A stretch of 7,842 bases of DNA, taken from positions 1 through 7,842 of the forward strand of contig JANOLP010000149.1 in the NCBI GenBank assembly GCA_031419835.1, given 5' to 3'. The stretch is from JALYOK01 sp031419835 (GTDB lineage Bacteria > Pseudomonadota > Gammaproteobacteria > Burkholderiales > JALYOK01). Below the pieces are notes generated by a model that saw only the letters and a program-made list of their open reading frames with translations, did not search any database and was not told where the DNA came from. The translations under genes and the position numbers were made by a program. Shown one piece after another: positions 1 through 6,051 of the stretch (its first letter is position 1; each line of letters starts with the position of its first letter).

Positions 1-134
1 AGCCAATCTGCCGCGCCGGTGCGATGTGGTGAGTGCGTCACCAATACCTTGTAACCCTGATCTGACAACTTCGTACAAATCGCTTCTCCCAAACCGCCCA
101 TACCGCCCGTTACCAATGCAATTCTTTGTGCCAT
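1..134 (-). CDS. phaB: Acetoacetyl-CoA reductase (PhaB), N-terminal part, cut by window edge
   Basis: The minus strand encodes the first 44 residues of a short-chain dehydrogenase beginning MAQRIALVTGGMGGLGEAIC. The T9-G10-x3-G14-x-G16 pattern is the SDR cofactor-binding glycine motif. The wording TGGMGGLG after MAQRIA is very close to PhaB proteins (MTQRIAYVTGGMGGIG type), which reduce acetoacetyl-CoA to (R)-3-hydroxybutyryl-CoA with NADPH, the monomer-forming step of PHB synthesis in the cytosol. A GAGG Shine-Dalgarno at 143-140 precedes the ATG by 5 nt, which fixes the start. The gene lies 108 bp downstream of phaC on the same strand, so it is probably co-transcribed with it, although repeat A lies between. 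The rest of the gene is outside the window. Another SDR such as FabG is possible, but the phaC neighbour and the motif wording favour PhaB. Confidence 0.88.
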   Translation of the reverse strand, partial: MAQRIALVTGGMGGLGEAICTKLSDQGYKVLVTHSPHRTGAADW

Positions 135-164
135 GATTTCCTCAAGAAAGTTATCAACGTGATT

Positions 165-235
165 GTCGTTCCCGCGAAGGCGGGAATCCAGCGTCGTTCG
201 CAAAGACACTGGGTCCCCGCCTTCGCGGGGACGAC
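165..235. repeat. Palindromic repeat A, copy 1 (71 bp, in the phaC-phaB gap)
   Basis: This is an imperfect palindrome running from GTCGTTCCCGC to GCGGGGACGAC. It contains two short hairpins, TTCCCGC/GCGGGAA with a GAAG loop and TCCCCGC/GCGGGGA with a CTTC loop. These are enclosed in a long-arm pairing between the two halves, meeting in a short variable centre. A second copy lies at 5313-5384 in the same plus-strand orientation. The last 31 nt are identical between copies and the first 31 nt differ at two positions. The element resembles widespread non-coding GTCATTCCCGCG-type intergenic repeats. In phaCB mRNA it would fold and could affect relative phaB expression; this is inference. Confidence 0.88.
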
Positions 236-242
236 GAAAAAA

Positions 243-1991
243 CTAGTCGCAACGCTCCATCACATACCGTCCCGGCGCCGCTTCAATCGCTTTGTATTTC
301 GTATTCCCCAACTTAGCACGGGCCGGAACACCGCGCCCCGCTTGCTTCTTCAGCCAGATCGCCCAATGATTCCACCAACTGCCGTCGACCGATTTCGCTG
401 ATTCCAGCCACGCATCATTGTCTTTTCCAACCTTACCGCCGACCCAATAATTGCGTTTATTTTTCGATGCCGGATTCATCGAGCCGGCGATGTGCCCGCT
501 CGCACCCAACACGAATTCGAGCTTGCCACCCAAGTTTTGCGCGCCGCTAAAACTGCCGGTCCACGGCACGATGTGATCTTCTTTCGCAGCAAAAATATAC
601 GCCGGCATATCGATCTTGCCGATGTCGATTTTCTCGCCGCACATCGTGAGTTTATTTTTCTCGATCAGCTTGTTTTCCCAATAGAAATTTCGCAAATAAT
701 AGGCATACATCGGGCCCGGCAAATTGGTCGCGTCGCTATTCCAAAAGAGCAAATTGAACGCCTCCGGCGTTTTGCCTTTCAAATAATTATTCACAACATA
801 TTGCCAAATCAAATCATTGGCGCGCAGGCTGGAAAACGCCATCGCTATTTCTTTGCCGGCAACCAGCCCACCGTTCGCCAATTGTTGTTCGCGCTGCTTC
901 ACCATGTTCTCGTCGATGTACGCGCCGATATCGCCGACGTCGGAAAATTCCAGCAGCGATGTCATCAACGTCACGCTCGCGACCGGTTCTTCGCCGCGTG
1001 CGGCAAGCACGGCCAATCCCGCCGTAACCAAGGTGCCGCCGACGCAGAATCCCAGCAGATTAATCTGTTCGGTCTTGCCGATCTCACGCGTCACGTCGAT
1101 CGCTTTGATGATGCCCAGCTCAAGATAATCATCCCAGGTCAGATGCTGCTGATCTTCTTTGACATTGCGCCACGACACCATGAATACCGTGTGGCCTTGA
1201 TCCAGCGCAAAACGTACGAAGGAATTTTCCGGCTCCAAGTCCATCAAATAAAACTTATTGATGCATGGCGGCACAAGCAATAACGGCCGCTCACAAACCG
1301 TTTTGGTCGTCGGCGTATATTGAAGTAACTGAATCAATTCGTTCTCAAACACCACGGCACCGGCCGTGGTCGCGATATTCTTACCGACGGCGAACTTCGA
1401 TTCGTCGGTCATGGAAATGCGGCCCTTCTCGATGTCTTCCATCAAGTTTTTCAGGCCCTTCGCCAGGCTATCACCCTGGCTATCCAGCGCGAGTTTTAGC
1501 ACTTCCGGATTGGTCGCAAGAAAATTCGATGGCGACATCGCGTCAACATACTGGCGCGCGAAGAACAACATTTTGCGTTTGGTTTGCGCATCGAGATCGG
1601 TTTTTTCCACCGCGCCGATCAGCCAATCCGAGGCAAGCAAATAGGATTGCTTGATGTAATCGAACAGCGGCATGTCGGACCATTCCGCGCCACTGAAGCG
1701 GCGATCGCCTTTGACTTCCGCTTTCGGCTCGGTTCCCATCGCGCCCCGGCTCAAAAAACTTTCCCACAGCTTCATCTGATTCGCTTGATAAATCTGCTGT
1801 TGCTCAGCCCATTGCGCCGGCTGCTGCGACAGCGCGCCCATAAATTTCTGATAGGTCGCGGCGAAATCGCCGTTCGGTTCGAGTGTGAGATTAAAACGCT
1901 TCTGCCAATCATTCACCAGCGATTGGTTGGCGTCGGAAAATTGCTTCAACATCGTTTCGATGGGAAACGGCGTGGTGTGCGACTTCATCAT
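243..1991 (-). CDS. phaC: Class I poly(3-hydroxyalkanoate) synthase (PhaC)
   Basis: The 582-residue protein polymerises short-chain (R)-3-hydroxyacyl-CoA into PHA at the granule surface. Its length fits class I synthases (about 590 residues in Cupriavidus necator). The N-terminal domain (about 1-200) contains the typical segment FDYIKQSYLLASDWL at 110-124. The alpha/beta-hydrolase domain contains the lipase-like box G314-F-C316-V-G-G319, with C316 as the expected nucleophile. D472 in AAKEDHIVPW and H500 in GASGH complete the triad. The Asp-His spacing of 28 equals that of the C. necator enzyme (D480/H508). The C-terminus is WW-rich (SWWNHWAIWL, 538-547), as in the family. A GGAGG Shine-Dalgarno lies 6 nt before the first of two consecutive ATG codons; the second, at 1988, is also usable. 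phaB follows downstream, with no phaA between. Confidence 0.96.
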   Translation of the reverse strand: MMKSHTTPFPIETMLKQFSDANQSLVNDWQKRFNLTLEPNGDFAATYQKFMGALSQQPAQWAEQQQIYQANQMKLWESFLSRGAMGTEPKAEVKGDRRFSGAEWSDMPLFDYIKQSYLLASDWLIGAVEKTDLDAQTKRKMLFFARQYVDAMSPSNFLATNPEVLKLALDSQGDSLAKGLKNLMEDIEKGRISMTDESKFAVGKNIATTAGAVVFENELIQLLQYTPTTKTVCERPLLLVPPCINKFYLMDLEPENSFVRFALDQGHTVFMVSWRNVKEDQQHLTWDDYLELGIIKAIDVTREIGKTEQINLLGFCVGGTLVTAGLAVLAARGEEPVASVTLMTSLLEFSDVGDIGAYIDENMVKQREQQLANGGLVAGKEIAMAFSSLRANDLIWQYVVNNYLKGKTPEAFNLLFWNSDATNLPGPMYAYYLRNFYWENKLIEKNKLTMCGEKIDIGKIDMPAYIFAAKEDHIVPWTGSFSGAQNLGGKLEFVLGASGHIAGSMNPASKNKRNYWVGGKVGKDNDAWLESAKSVDGSWWNHWAIWLKKQAGRGVPARAKLGNTKYKAIEAAPGRYVMERCD

Positions 1992-1997
1992 TCAGGT

Positions 1998-2002
1998 CCT
2001 CC
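1998..2002 (-). promoter_or_regulatory. phaC ribosome binding site
   Basis: On the minus strand this reads GGAGG, ending 6 nt before the ATG at 1991 and 9 nt before the in-frame ATG at 1988. Both spacings are workable, so the phaC product may start at either methionine. Confidence 0.8.
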
Positions 2003-2048
2003 GGATGGGATGCGTCAGAGCAAGCACTTATTTGTTTGACAACGGCCT

Positions 2049-2054
2049 ATTATA
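2049..2054 (-). promoter_or_regulatory. Candidate phaC promoter, -10 hexamer
   Basis: The minus strand carries a perfect TATAAT, which would place the transcript start near 2042 and give a leader of about 50 nt before phaC. No good -35 hexamer lies 16-18 bp upstream, where the sequence is A-rich (seven A in a row on the minus strand, 2076-2070). This may mean an activator-dependent promoter or use of an UP-like A-tract. The assignment rests on the hexamer and its position only. Confidence 0.5.
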
Positions 2055-2116
2055 ACGCCGCCTTATCGCTTTTTTTGACCGGCGATGAAGGATTTGCTTG
2101 CTGCGAAAAAACGAAT

Positions 2117-2131
2117 TGTTGCACTGCAACA
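2117..2131. promoter_or_regulatory. Perfect 15-bp palindrome upstream of phaC, candidate operator
   Basis: TGTTGCA and its exact complement TGCAACA flank a single central C. The site lies about 80 bp upstream of the predicted phaC transcript start. Related TTGCAA motifs follow at 2182-2187 and 2216-2221, the latter running into GCATGC. TGC-rich sites of this general form are known as targets of PhaR-type regulators of PHA genes. No phaR gene is in the window, so the assignment is inferential. Confidence 0.4.
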
Positions 2132-2132
2132 T

Positions 2133-2304
2133 TACTCTGTCAAGCATTTTGAGCCGTTGCGTATTCAAATTGGTTGGATTTTTGCAATGCTTGGAGAACC
2201 GCATGGATGCTGGCGTTGCAAGCATGCCTTGCCGAAAAGCGCGCGCCGTATGCCTTGTGGCACTGCTATTTTGGAATTGACAACGAAATGTTCTGCGGAC
2301 GCCG
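2133..2304. other. Intergenic stretch without a supported gene
   Basis: This is the middle of the 421-bp gap between the LysR gene and phaC. Short overlapping reading frames exist on both strands, but none combines a good ribosome binding site with a recognisable product, and their translations look random. It contains two TTGCAA motifs (2182-2187 and 2216-2221), which may belong with the palindrome at 2117-2131. No RNA gene or terminator is evident. Confidence 0.5.
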
Positions 2305-2388
2305 GCCCCTCATCCCCACCCTTCTCCCAGAGGGAGAAGGGATAGTTTCCCCTCGCCCCTCTGGGGAGAGGGTGCAGGGGTGAGGGGC
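2305..2388. repeat. Palindromic repeat D, double-hairpin element (84 bp)
   Basis: The outer arms GCCCCTCA (2305-2312) and TGAGGGGC (2381-2388) are exactly complementary. Inside are two hairpins. The first is a perfect 10-bp stem, CCCTTCTCCC (2319-2328) with GGGAGAAGGG (2332-2341), around an AGA loop. The second is CCCTCGCCCC (2350-2359) with GGGGAGAGGG (2363-2372), one mismatch, around TCT. The element resembles common dispersed CCCTCACCCC...GGGAGAGGG repeats. It begins 24 bp beyond the end of the LysR gene, so it could also stabilise or end that transcript, although no T-run follows. Only one copy is in the window. Confidence 0.8.
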
Positions 2389-2412
2389 AAGCGCCCATAT
2401 ATTTCGATAAAT

Positions 2413-3336
2413 TTACTTCCCCGCAATCACAATATCATCACTACGCCGCGCATTCGCCGACACCTCGCGACACAAACTCAAAAACGCATCGATCCCCGGC
2501 GTACGATATTTTTGCTTGTGCAACAAAAAATGAAACTTGCGGCGCAGATCGATTTCTTTCAACTTAATCTCAACCAAGCTGCCGCGGCGAAACGATTCCT
2601 TTAACGCCAAACGAGATACACAGCCGATGCCCAGGCCTGCTTGCACCGCATGCATAATCGCTTCGGTGTGCTCGAGCTCGAGGCGAATCTTGAGTCGATC
2701 GCGCCACTGGCTTAACGCGCGATCCATCGTTTGTCGGGTCCCGGAGCCCGGCTCGCGCACGATCCACCATTCCTTCAACGCATGGGAAATATTTACGCTG
2801 CGACGCTTCGCGAGCGCATGATCGGGCGCGCAAAACACGACCAGCTCATCGGCCACCCAATCGGTCATGACCAAATCCTTGTCGTCGCACTCACCCTCGA
2901 TCAGCCCCAAATCCAACTCGAAATCCTTCACCCGCTCGGCGATGCGCGTGGTGTTGTGAACTTCAAGCGCGACTTGGGCGCCGGGGTAACGGCGCATGAA
3001 TTCGCCGACCAGCAGCGTGCCCAGATAGTTGCCGATGGTCAACGTCGCGCCGACCCGTAACGCGCCGAACGCCTGGCCGCCGGCGAGAATCGCCTCGACT
3101 TCGCTGGCGCGATCAAGCAATTCGCGCGCTTTCGGCAGCAATACGCGCCCGGTTTCGTTTAAGCGCAGCCGTTTGCCGTTGCGATCGAACAAACGGCAAT
3201 CGAATTGATGCTCCAATTCCGACAGCGATGTGCTCGCCGCCGATTGCGACATGGCAAGCTTATCCGCCGCCGCCGAAACCGTGCCGAATTGGCCGATGGC
3301 CGCAAAAACTTCGAGTTGCCGTAAGGAATAACGCAT
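2413..3336 (-). CDS. finR: LysR-family transcriptional regulator, FinR-like
   Basis: The 307-residue protein has the length and layout of LysR-type regulators. A winged helix-turn-helix spans about residues 3-62 (recognition region SQSAASTSLSELE at 30-42, then CRLFDRNGKRLRLNETG). A type 2 periplasmic-binding-like effector domain spans about 90-296, with GATLTIGNYLGTLLVGEF near its beginning and HTEAIMHAVQAGLGIGCVSRLAL later. The gene is divergent from fpr with a 108-bp shared promoter region. This arrangement and the protein wording match the Pseudomonas regulator FinR, which controls fpr under oxidative or iron stress. The palindrome at 3346-3376 starts only 10 bp from this gene's start codon, so autoregulation is likely. 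The ribosome binding site is weak. LysR membership is certain; the FinR identity is inferred from context and similarity. Confidence 0.87.
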   Translation of the reverse strand: MRYSLRQLEVFAAIGQFGTVSAAADKLAMSQSAASTSLSELEHQFDCRLFDRNGKRLRLNETGRVLLPKARELLDRASEVEAILAGGQAFGALRVGATLTIGNYLGTLLVGEFMRRYPGAQVALEVHNTTRIAERVKDFELDLGLIEGECDDKDLVMTDWVADELVVFCAPDHALAKRRSVNISHALKEWWIVREPGSGTRQTMDRALSQWRDRLKIRLELEHTEAIMHAVQAGLGIGCVSRLALKESFRRGSLVEIKLKEIDLRRKFHFLLHKQKYRTPGIDAFLSLCREVSANARRSDDIVIAGK

Positions 3337-3345
3337 TCTTATATC

Positions 3346-3376
3346 GGTAAAATAGATAACAAGTATCTAAATTACC
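3346..3376. promoter_or_regulatory. 31-bp palindrome, candidate LysR operator in the finR-fpr gap
   Basis: Two 13-nt arms (3346-3358 and 3364-3376) around a 5-nt centre match as inverted repeats at 11 of 13 positions. The pairs are GGTAA/TTACC and TAGATA/TATCTA, with an AA/AA mismatch between them. LysR-type proteins bind interrupted dyads upstream of the divergent target gene. The centre at 3361 is about 54 bp upstream of the transcript start predicted for fpr, a usual position for activation. It also covers the region immediately before the LysR start codon. Binding by the neighbouring regulator is inference. Confidence 0.6.
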
Positions 3377-3402
3377 TTATTTTCCGATTTAATGCACCTA
3401 GC

Positions 3403-3408
3403 TATAAT
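3403..3408 (+). promoter_or_regulatory. Candidate fpr promoter, -10 hexamer
   Basis: A perfect TATAAT lies 36 bp before the fpr ATG, giving a predicted start near 3415. The -35 position at 3380-3386 (TTTTCCG) is poor. That fits a promoter needing the LysR activator bound to the palindrome just upstream. Confidence 0.55.
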
Positions 3409-3444
3409 TCGATCTGTCTTAATTAATAGCAAGCAAATTAGATC

Positions 3445-4221
3445 ATGACGACCGTCGGCATCGAACGAGTTTTAGACGTCCACCACTGGAACGAATCGTT
3501 ATTCAGCTTCAAAACCACCCGCGACCAGGGCCTGCGTTTTGAGAATGGTCACTTCGTCATGATCGGCCTGGAAGTCGAAGGCAAACCGCTGATGCGCGCC
3601 TATAGCATCGCCAGCCCGAACTACGACGAGCATTTGGAATTCTTAAGCATCAAAGTCGAAGATGGCCCCCTCACCTCGCGCCTGAAAAATCTCAAAGCCG
3701 GCGATGAAATTTTGGTCAGCCGCAAACCCGTCGGCACACTGGTGCTACACGACCTCAAGCCCGGCAAAAATCTATATCTCTTCGCCACTGGCACCGGCCT
3801 CGCGCCCTTCATGAGCGTGATCCGCGATCCGGAAACCTACGAACGCTTCGAAAAAGTGATTTTGGTCCATGGCGTGCGCGTCGTCAGCGAATTGGCCTAC
3901 GCCGAATACATCACCCAAGAATTGCCGAAGCACGAATATTTCGGCGAAGAAATTCGTGAGAAATTGATTTACTACCCGACCGTCACCCGCGAGCCGTACC
4001 AAAATCGTGGGCGCTTAACGGATTTGATCGAAAGCGGAAAATTGTTTGAGGACATCGGCTTGCCGGCGCTTGATCCCGCTCGCGATCGCGCGATGATTTG
4101 CGGTGGGCCGAGCATGTTGAAAGATACCGCGGCTTTATTGAATGCGCGAGGATTTCACATATCGCCGCATATCGGTGTGCCCGGCGATTACGTCATAGAA
4201 CGGGCATTCGTAGAAAAGTAG
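3445..4221 (+). CDS. fpr: Ferredoxin/flavodoxin-NADP+ reductase (Fpr)
   Basis: The 258-residue FAD protein exchanges electrons between NADP(H) and ferredoxin or flavodoxin in the cytosol, supporting Fe-S cluster repair, iron release and oxidative-stress defence. The FAD-binding beta-barrel (about 1-100) has the R51-A-Y53-S54 motif and GPLTSRL at 74-80. The NADP-binding domain has GTGLAPF (116-122) and CGGPSM (219-224). The C-terminus AFVEK matches the Azotobacter/Pseudomonas subclass, in which residues follow the aromatic that stacks near the flavin. Length (258-259) and wording throughout (LRFENGHFVMIGLEVEGKPL, YYPTVTRE, GRLTDL) agree closely with that subclass. It is divergent from the finR-like gene and probably controlled by it. 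The ATG lacks a clear Shine-Dalgarno, but the N-terminus aligns with the family. Confidence 0.95.
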   Translation: MTTVGIERVLDVHHWNESLFSFKTTRDQGLRFENGHFVMIGLEVEGKPLMRAYSIASPNYDEHLEFLSIKVEDGPLTSRLKNLKAGDEILVSRKPVGTLVLHDLKPGKNLYLFATGTGLAPFMSVIRDPETYERFEKVILVHGVRVVSELAYAEYITQELPKHEYFGEEIREKLIYYPTVTREPYQNRGRLTDLIESGKLFEDIGLPALDPARDRAMICGGPSMLKDTAALLNARGFHISPHIGVPGDYVIERAFVEK

Positions 4222-4234
4222 TTTCTCTATCCTC

Positions 4235-4332
4235 TTGTCATTGCGAGGAGCGCTTTTGCGACGAAGCAATCTCGATTTTCACGGTCCAAGAAAAACGAGA
4301 TTGCTTCGTCGTTTCACTCCTCGCAATGACAA
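4235..4332. repeat. Palindromic repeat B, copy 1 (98 bp, after fpr)
   Basis: Terminal arms TTGTCATTGCGAGGAG (4235-4250) and CTCCTCGCAATGACAA (4317-4332) are exactly complementary. Inner arms CGACGAAGCAATCTCG and CGAGATTGCTTCGTCG also pair, with short unpaired segments between. A second copy lies at 6973-7068 in the same orientation. The element begins 13 bp after the fpr stop codon and could act as a transcript-end hairpin, but no T-run follows. It resembles widespread intergenic CATTGCGAGGAGC...GAAGCAATCTCG repeats. Confidence 0.9.
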
Positions 4333-4343
4333 AATATGAACGC

Positions 4344-4373
4344 TTGACAGCGTAACCGGCTCAAGACTAACCT
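4344..4373 (+). promoter_or_regulatory. Candidate promoter of the intradiol dioxygenase gene
   Basis: A perfect -35 hexamer TTGACA at 4344-4349 is followed after 18 bp by TAACCT (4368-4373), a poor -10. The predicted start is about 50 bp before the GTG codon. The element lies just outside repeat B. Confidence is limited by the weak -10. Confidence 0.35.
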
Positions 4374-4413
4374 CGCAGAAATACTCGCTCAACAAAGACG
4401 AGTAAATCAATCC

Positions 4414-4419
4414 GAGGAG
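4414..4419 (+). promoter_or_regulatory. Ribosome binding site deciding the GTG start at 4429
   Basis: GAGGAG ends 9 nt before the GTG codon at 4429. No in-frame ATG nearby offers a better site, so the GTG start is preferred. Confidence 0.7.
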
Positions 4420-4428
4420 AAACCCGCC

Positions 4429-5289
4429 GTGTCCGATTTTACCGAAACCAATCTCACCGATGCGGTCTTGGCTCGCCTCGACGGCGCGAGCGATCCGCGT
4501 TTCAAGCAAATCATGTCCAGCCTGATTCGCCACATGCACGACTTCGTGCGCGATGTCGAATTGACGGAAGGCGAATGGTTTGAGGCGATTAAGTTTCTCA
4601 CCGCGACCGGCCAGAAATGTGACGACAAGCGTCAGGAATTTATATTGCTTTCGGATACGCTCGGCGTGTCGATGTTGGTGGACGCGATCAATCATCGCAA
4701 GCCTGGCGGCGCGACGGAATCAACCGTGTTTGGTCCGTTCTATGTGAATGGCAGCCCGAGCTTACCGAAATGGGCAAATGTCTCGGAAGGAGTCGCCGGT
4801 GAGCCGACCTATGTTTCTGGTCAGGTGAAATCCGTTGACGGCAAACCGATCGCCGGTGCGCAGTTGGATCTATGGCAAACCGACGGCGACGGTTTTTATG
4901 ACGTGCAATTGCCTAACGTAAAAGGCATGCAAGCGCGCGGAAAAGTCACGACCGACGCGCAAGGCTGCTACGGATTTCGCACGGTGAAGCCGGTGAGTTA
5001 TCCGATTCCGACCGATGGTCCGGTCGGTAAAATGTTGAGCGGCATGGGCCGGCATCCCTATCGTCCGGCGCATATTCACGCGATTGTTTCCGCGCCGGGA
5101 TTTGAATCGGTGACGACTCATGTGTTTGTGAAGGGCGATTCCTATTTGCAGTCGGACGCGGTGTTCGGTGTGAAGAATTCGCTGATTACGGATTTTGTGA
5201 AGCGCGAAGGAACGGCGCCCGACGGCGCGAAATTGGCGACACCGTTTTGGGAAGCCCATTATGACTTTGTGTTGGCAGGCGCTAAGTAA
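4429..5289 (+). CDS. Intradiol ring-cleavage dioxygenase, probably hydroxyquinol 1,2-dioxygenase
   Basis: The 286-residue protein is a non-haem Fe(III) intradiol dioxygenase that opens a (hydroxy)catechol ring between the two hydroxylated carbons. An N-terminal helical dimerisation domain (about 10-100) precedes the catalytic beta-sandwich (about 125-285). Predicted iron ligands are Y157 (GFYDVQ), Y191 (SYPIP), H215 and H217 (RPAHIH), with conserved R212. The 24-residue Tyr-His gap matches Acinetobacter CatA. The wording DGFYDVQ, SYPIPTDGPVGKML and SDAVFGVKNSLITDF resembles hydroxyquinol 1,2-dioxygenases, which form maleylacetate, more than catechol enzymes; that substrate call is inference. 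It starts with GTG. No maleylacetate reductase, hydroxylase or regulator is beside it, so the partner steps must be encoded elsewhere. fpr lies upstream on the same strand but is separated by repeat B and a candidate promoter. Confidence 0.88.
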   Translation: MSDFTETNLTDAVLARLDGASDPRFKQIMSSLIRHMHDFVRDVELTEGEWFEAIKFLTATGQKCDDKRQEFILLSDTLGVSMLVDAINHRKPGGATESTVFGPFYVNGSPSLPKWANVSEGVAGEPTYVSGQVKSVDGKPIAGAQLDLWQTDGDGFYDVQLPNVKGMQARGKVTTDAQGCYGFRTVKPVSYPIPTDGPVGKMLSGMGRHPYRPAHIHAIVSAPGFESVTTHVFVKGDSYLQSDAVFGVKNSLITDFVKREGTAPDGAKLATPFWEAHYDFVLAGAK

Positions 5290-5312
5290 GAAAACCGTCG
5301 CGGCACAGCTCT

Positions 5313-5384
5313 GTCATTCCCGCGAAGGCGGGAATCCAGTGTCTTTTTCGAACGACACTGGGTCCCCGCCTTCGCGGGGACGAC
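5313..5384. repeat. Palindromic repeat A, copy 2 (72 bp)
   Basis: This has the same design as the copy at 165-235: GTCATTCCCGC at the left, GCGGGGACGAC at the right, two tetraloop hairpins inside, and complementary CCAGTGTC/GACACTGG segments meeting at a variable centre (TTTTTCGAAC). It lies between the dioxygenase stop codon and the VOC gene and could serve as a transcript-end structure for the former. Confidence 0.9.
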
Positions 5385-5425
5385 AATAGAGAAAGAAACG
5401 GTAGTTATTGGGAAGTCCGGTAGTC

Positions 5426-5431
5426 TATTAT
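5426..5431 (+). promoter_or_regulatory. Candidate -10 hexamer of the VOC-protein gene
   Basis: TATTAT matches the -10 consensus at five of six positions and lies 22 bp before the ATG at 5454, just outside repeat A. The -35 region (around 5403-5409) does not resemble the consensus, so the call is weak. Confidence 0.3.
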
Positions 5432-5440
5432 TCATAAATT

Positions 5441-5450
5441 GGAGGAGGAG
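5441..5450 (+). promoter_or_regulatory. Strong ribosome binding site deciding the start at 5454
   Basis: GGAGGAGGAG lies immediately before AAAATG, an ideal spacing for the ATG at 5454. An in-frame TTG at 5439 would place the ribosome binding site inside the coding region and is therefore rejected. Confidence 0.88.
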
Positions 5451-5453
5451 AAA

Positions 5454-6044
5454 ATGTTACGCAAAACTAAAATGGCAATCGCATCAACCTTACTGGCAGT
5501 TTCGAGCCTCGCATCGGCCGAAGGATTGCCCGGCATGCGTGGCACGGATCATATCGGCATTACCGTGCCGGACTTAAAGCAAGCCGTCGACTTTTTCGTC
5601 AACGTCATCGGCTGCGAGGCGTTTTATAAATTGGGCCCTTTCAAAGCGGATAACGATTGGATGGAAGTCCATTTGAACGTCAACCCCAAAGCGGAAATTC
5701 CGACGATGCAATTGGTGCGCTGTGGTAGCGGCACGAACTACGAGGTGTTCCAATGGAGTTCGCCAGACCAAAAAACCACGCCACCACGCAATAGCGACGC
5801 GGGAGGACATCACATCGCGTTTTTTGTCGATGATATGGCGAAGGCCGTCGCGCACTTGAAAAAACACAATGTGAAAATATTTGGCGAACCTACCGTGATG
5901 GGCGAAGGCCCGAGCGCCGGGGAAAGCTGGATGTATTTCTTGGCGCCATGGGGCGTGCAAATGGAACTGGTGACTTACAAAGCCAAAGCCTACGAGAAAG
6001 ATTTCAAAGGCAAGTTGTGGAACCCGACGGCGCCTGGCCAGTAG
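5454..6044 (+). CDS. VOC-superfamily (glyoxalase/dioxygenase-fold) protein with signal peptide
   Basis: From the ATG at 5454 the product has 196 residues. Residues 1-22 form a typical Sec signal peptide: charged MLRKTK, hydrophobic MAIASTLLAVSSLA, and A-S-A cleavage site before E23. The mature part has two beta-alpha-beta-beta-beta modules of the vicinal oxygen chelate fold. Expected metal ligands are H33 (DHIGI), E97 (YEVFQ), H120 (HHIAF) and E171 (MELVTY), all present, so it is probably an active metalloenzyme. VOC proteins include glyoxalase I, extradiol dioxygenases, epimerases and resistance proteins; the substrate cannot be told from sequence. Export to the periplasm is uncommon for this superfamily. 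It follows the intradiol dioxygenase on the same strand after a 164-bp gap containing repeat A, and has its own strong ribosome binding site. Confidence 0.85.
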   Translation: MLRKTKMAIASTLLAVSSLASAEGLPGMRGTDHIGITVPDLKQAVDFFVNVIGCEAFYKLGPFKADNDWMEVHLNVNPKAEIPTMQLVRCGSGTNYEVFQWSSPDQKTTPPRNSDAGGHHIAFFVDDMAKAVAHLKKHNVKIFGEPTVMGEGPSAGESWMYFLAPWGVQMELVTYKAKAYEKDFKGKLWNPTAPGQ

Positions 6045-6051
6045 GAAAGCT

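Noticed and set aside
126..401. Plus-strand open frame of 91 codons
   Set aside because: It reads through repeat A and the end of phaC in antisense. Its VPAKAGIQ-like peptide is the common spurious translation of this repeat type.
492..1283. Long plus-strand open frame of 263 codons
   Set aside because: It lies entirely antisense to phaC, which is unambiguous. Its translation has no recognisable motif and no ribosome binding site was evident.
2085..2345. Possible small genes in the phaC-LysR gap
   Set aside because: Several overlapping frames exist, but none has a convincing start signal or product, and they run into repeat D.
4235..4332. Classical intrinsic terminator for fpr
   Set aside because: The hairpin is long and no T-run follows; the near-identical copy at 6973-7068 shows it is a dispersed repeat, though it may still affect transcript ends.
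5439..5453. Upstream TTG start for the VOC protein
   Set aside because: It would translate the strong GGAGGAGGAG ribosome binding site itself and spoil the signal peptide; ATG 5454 fits much better.
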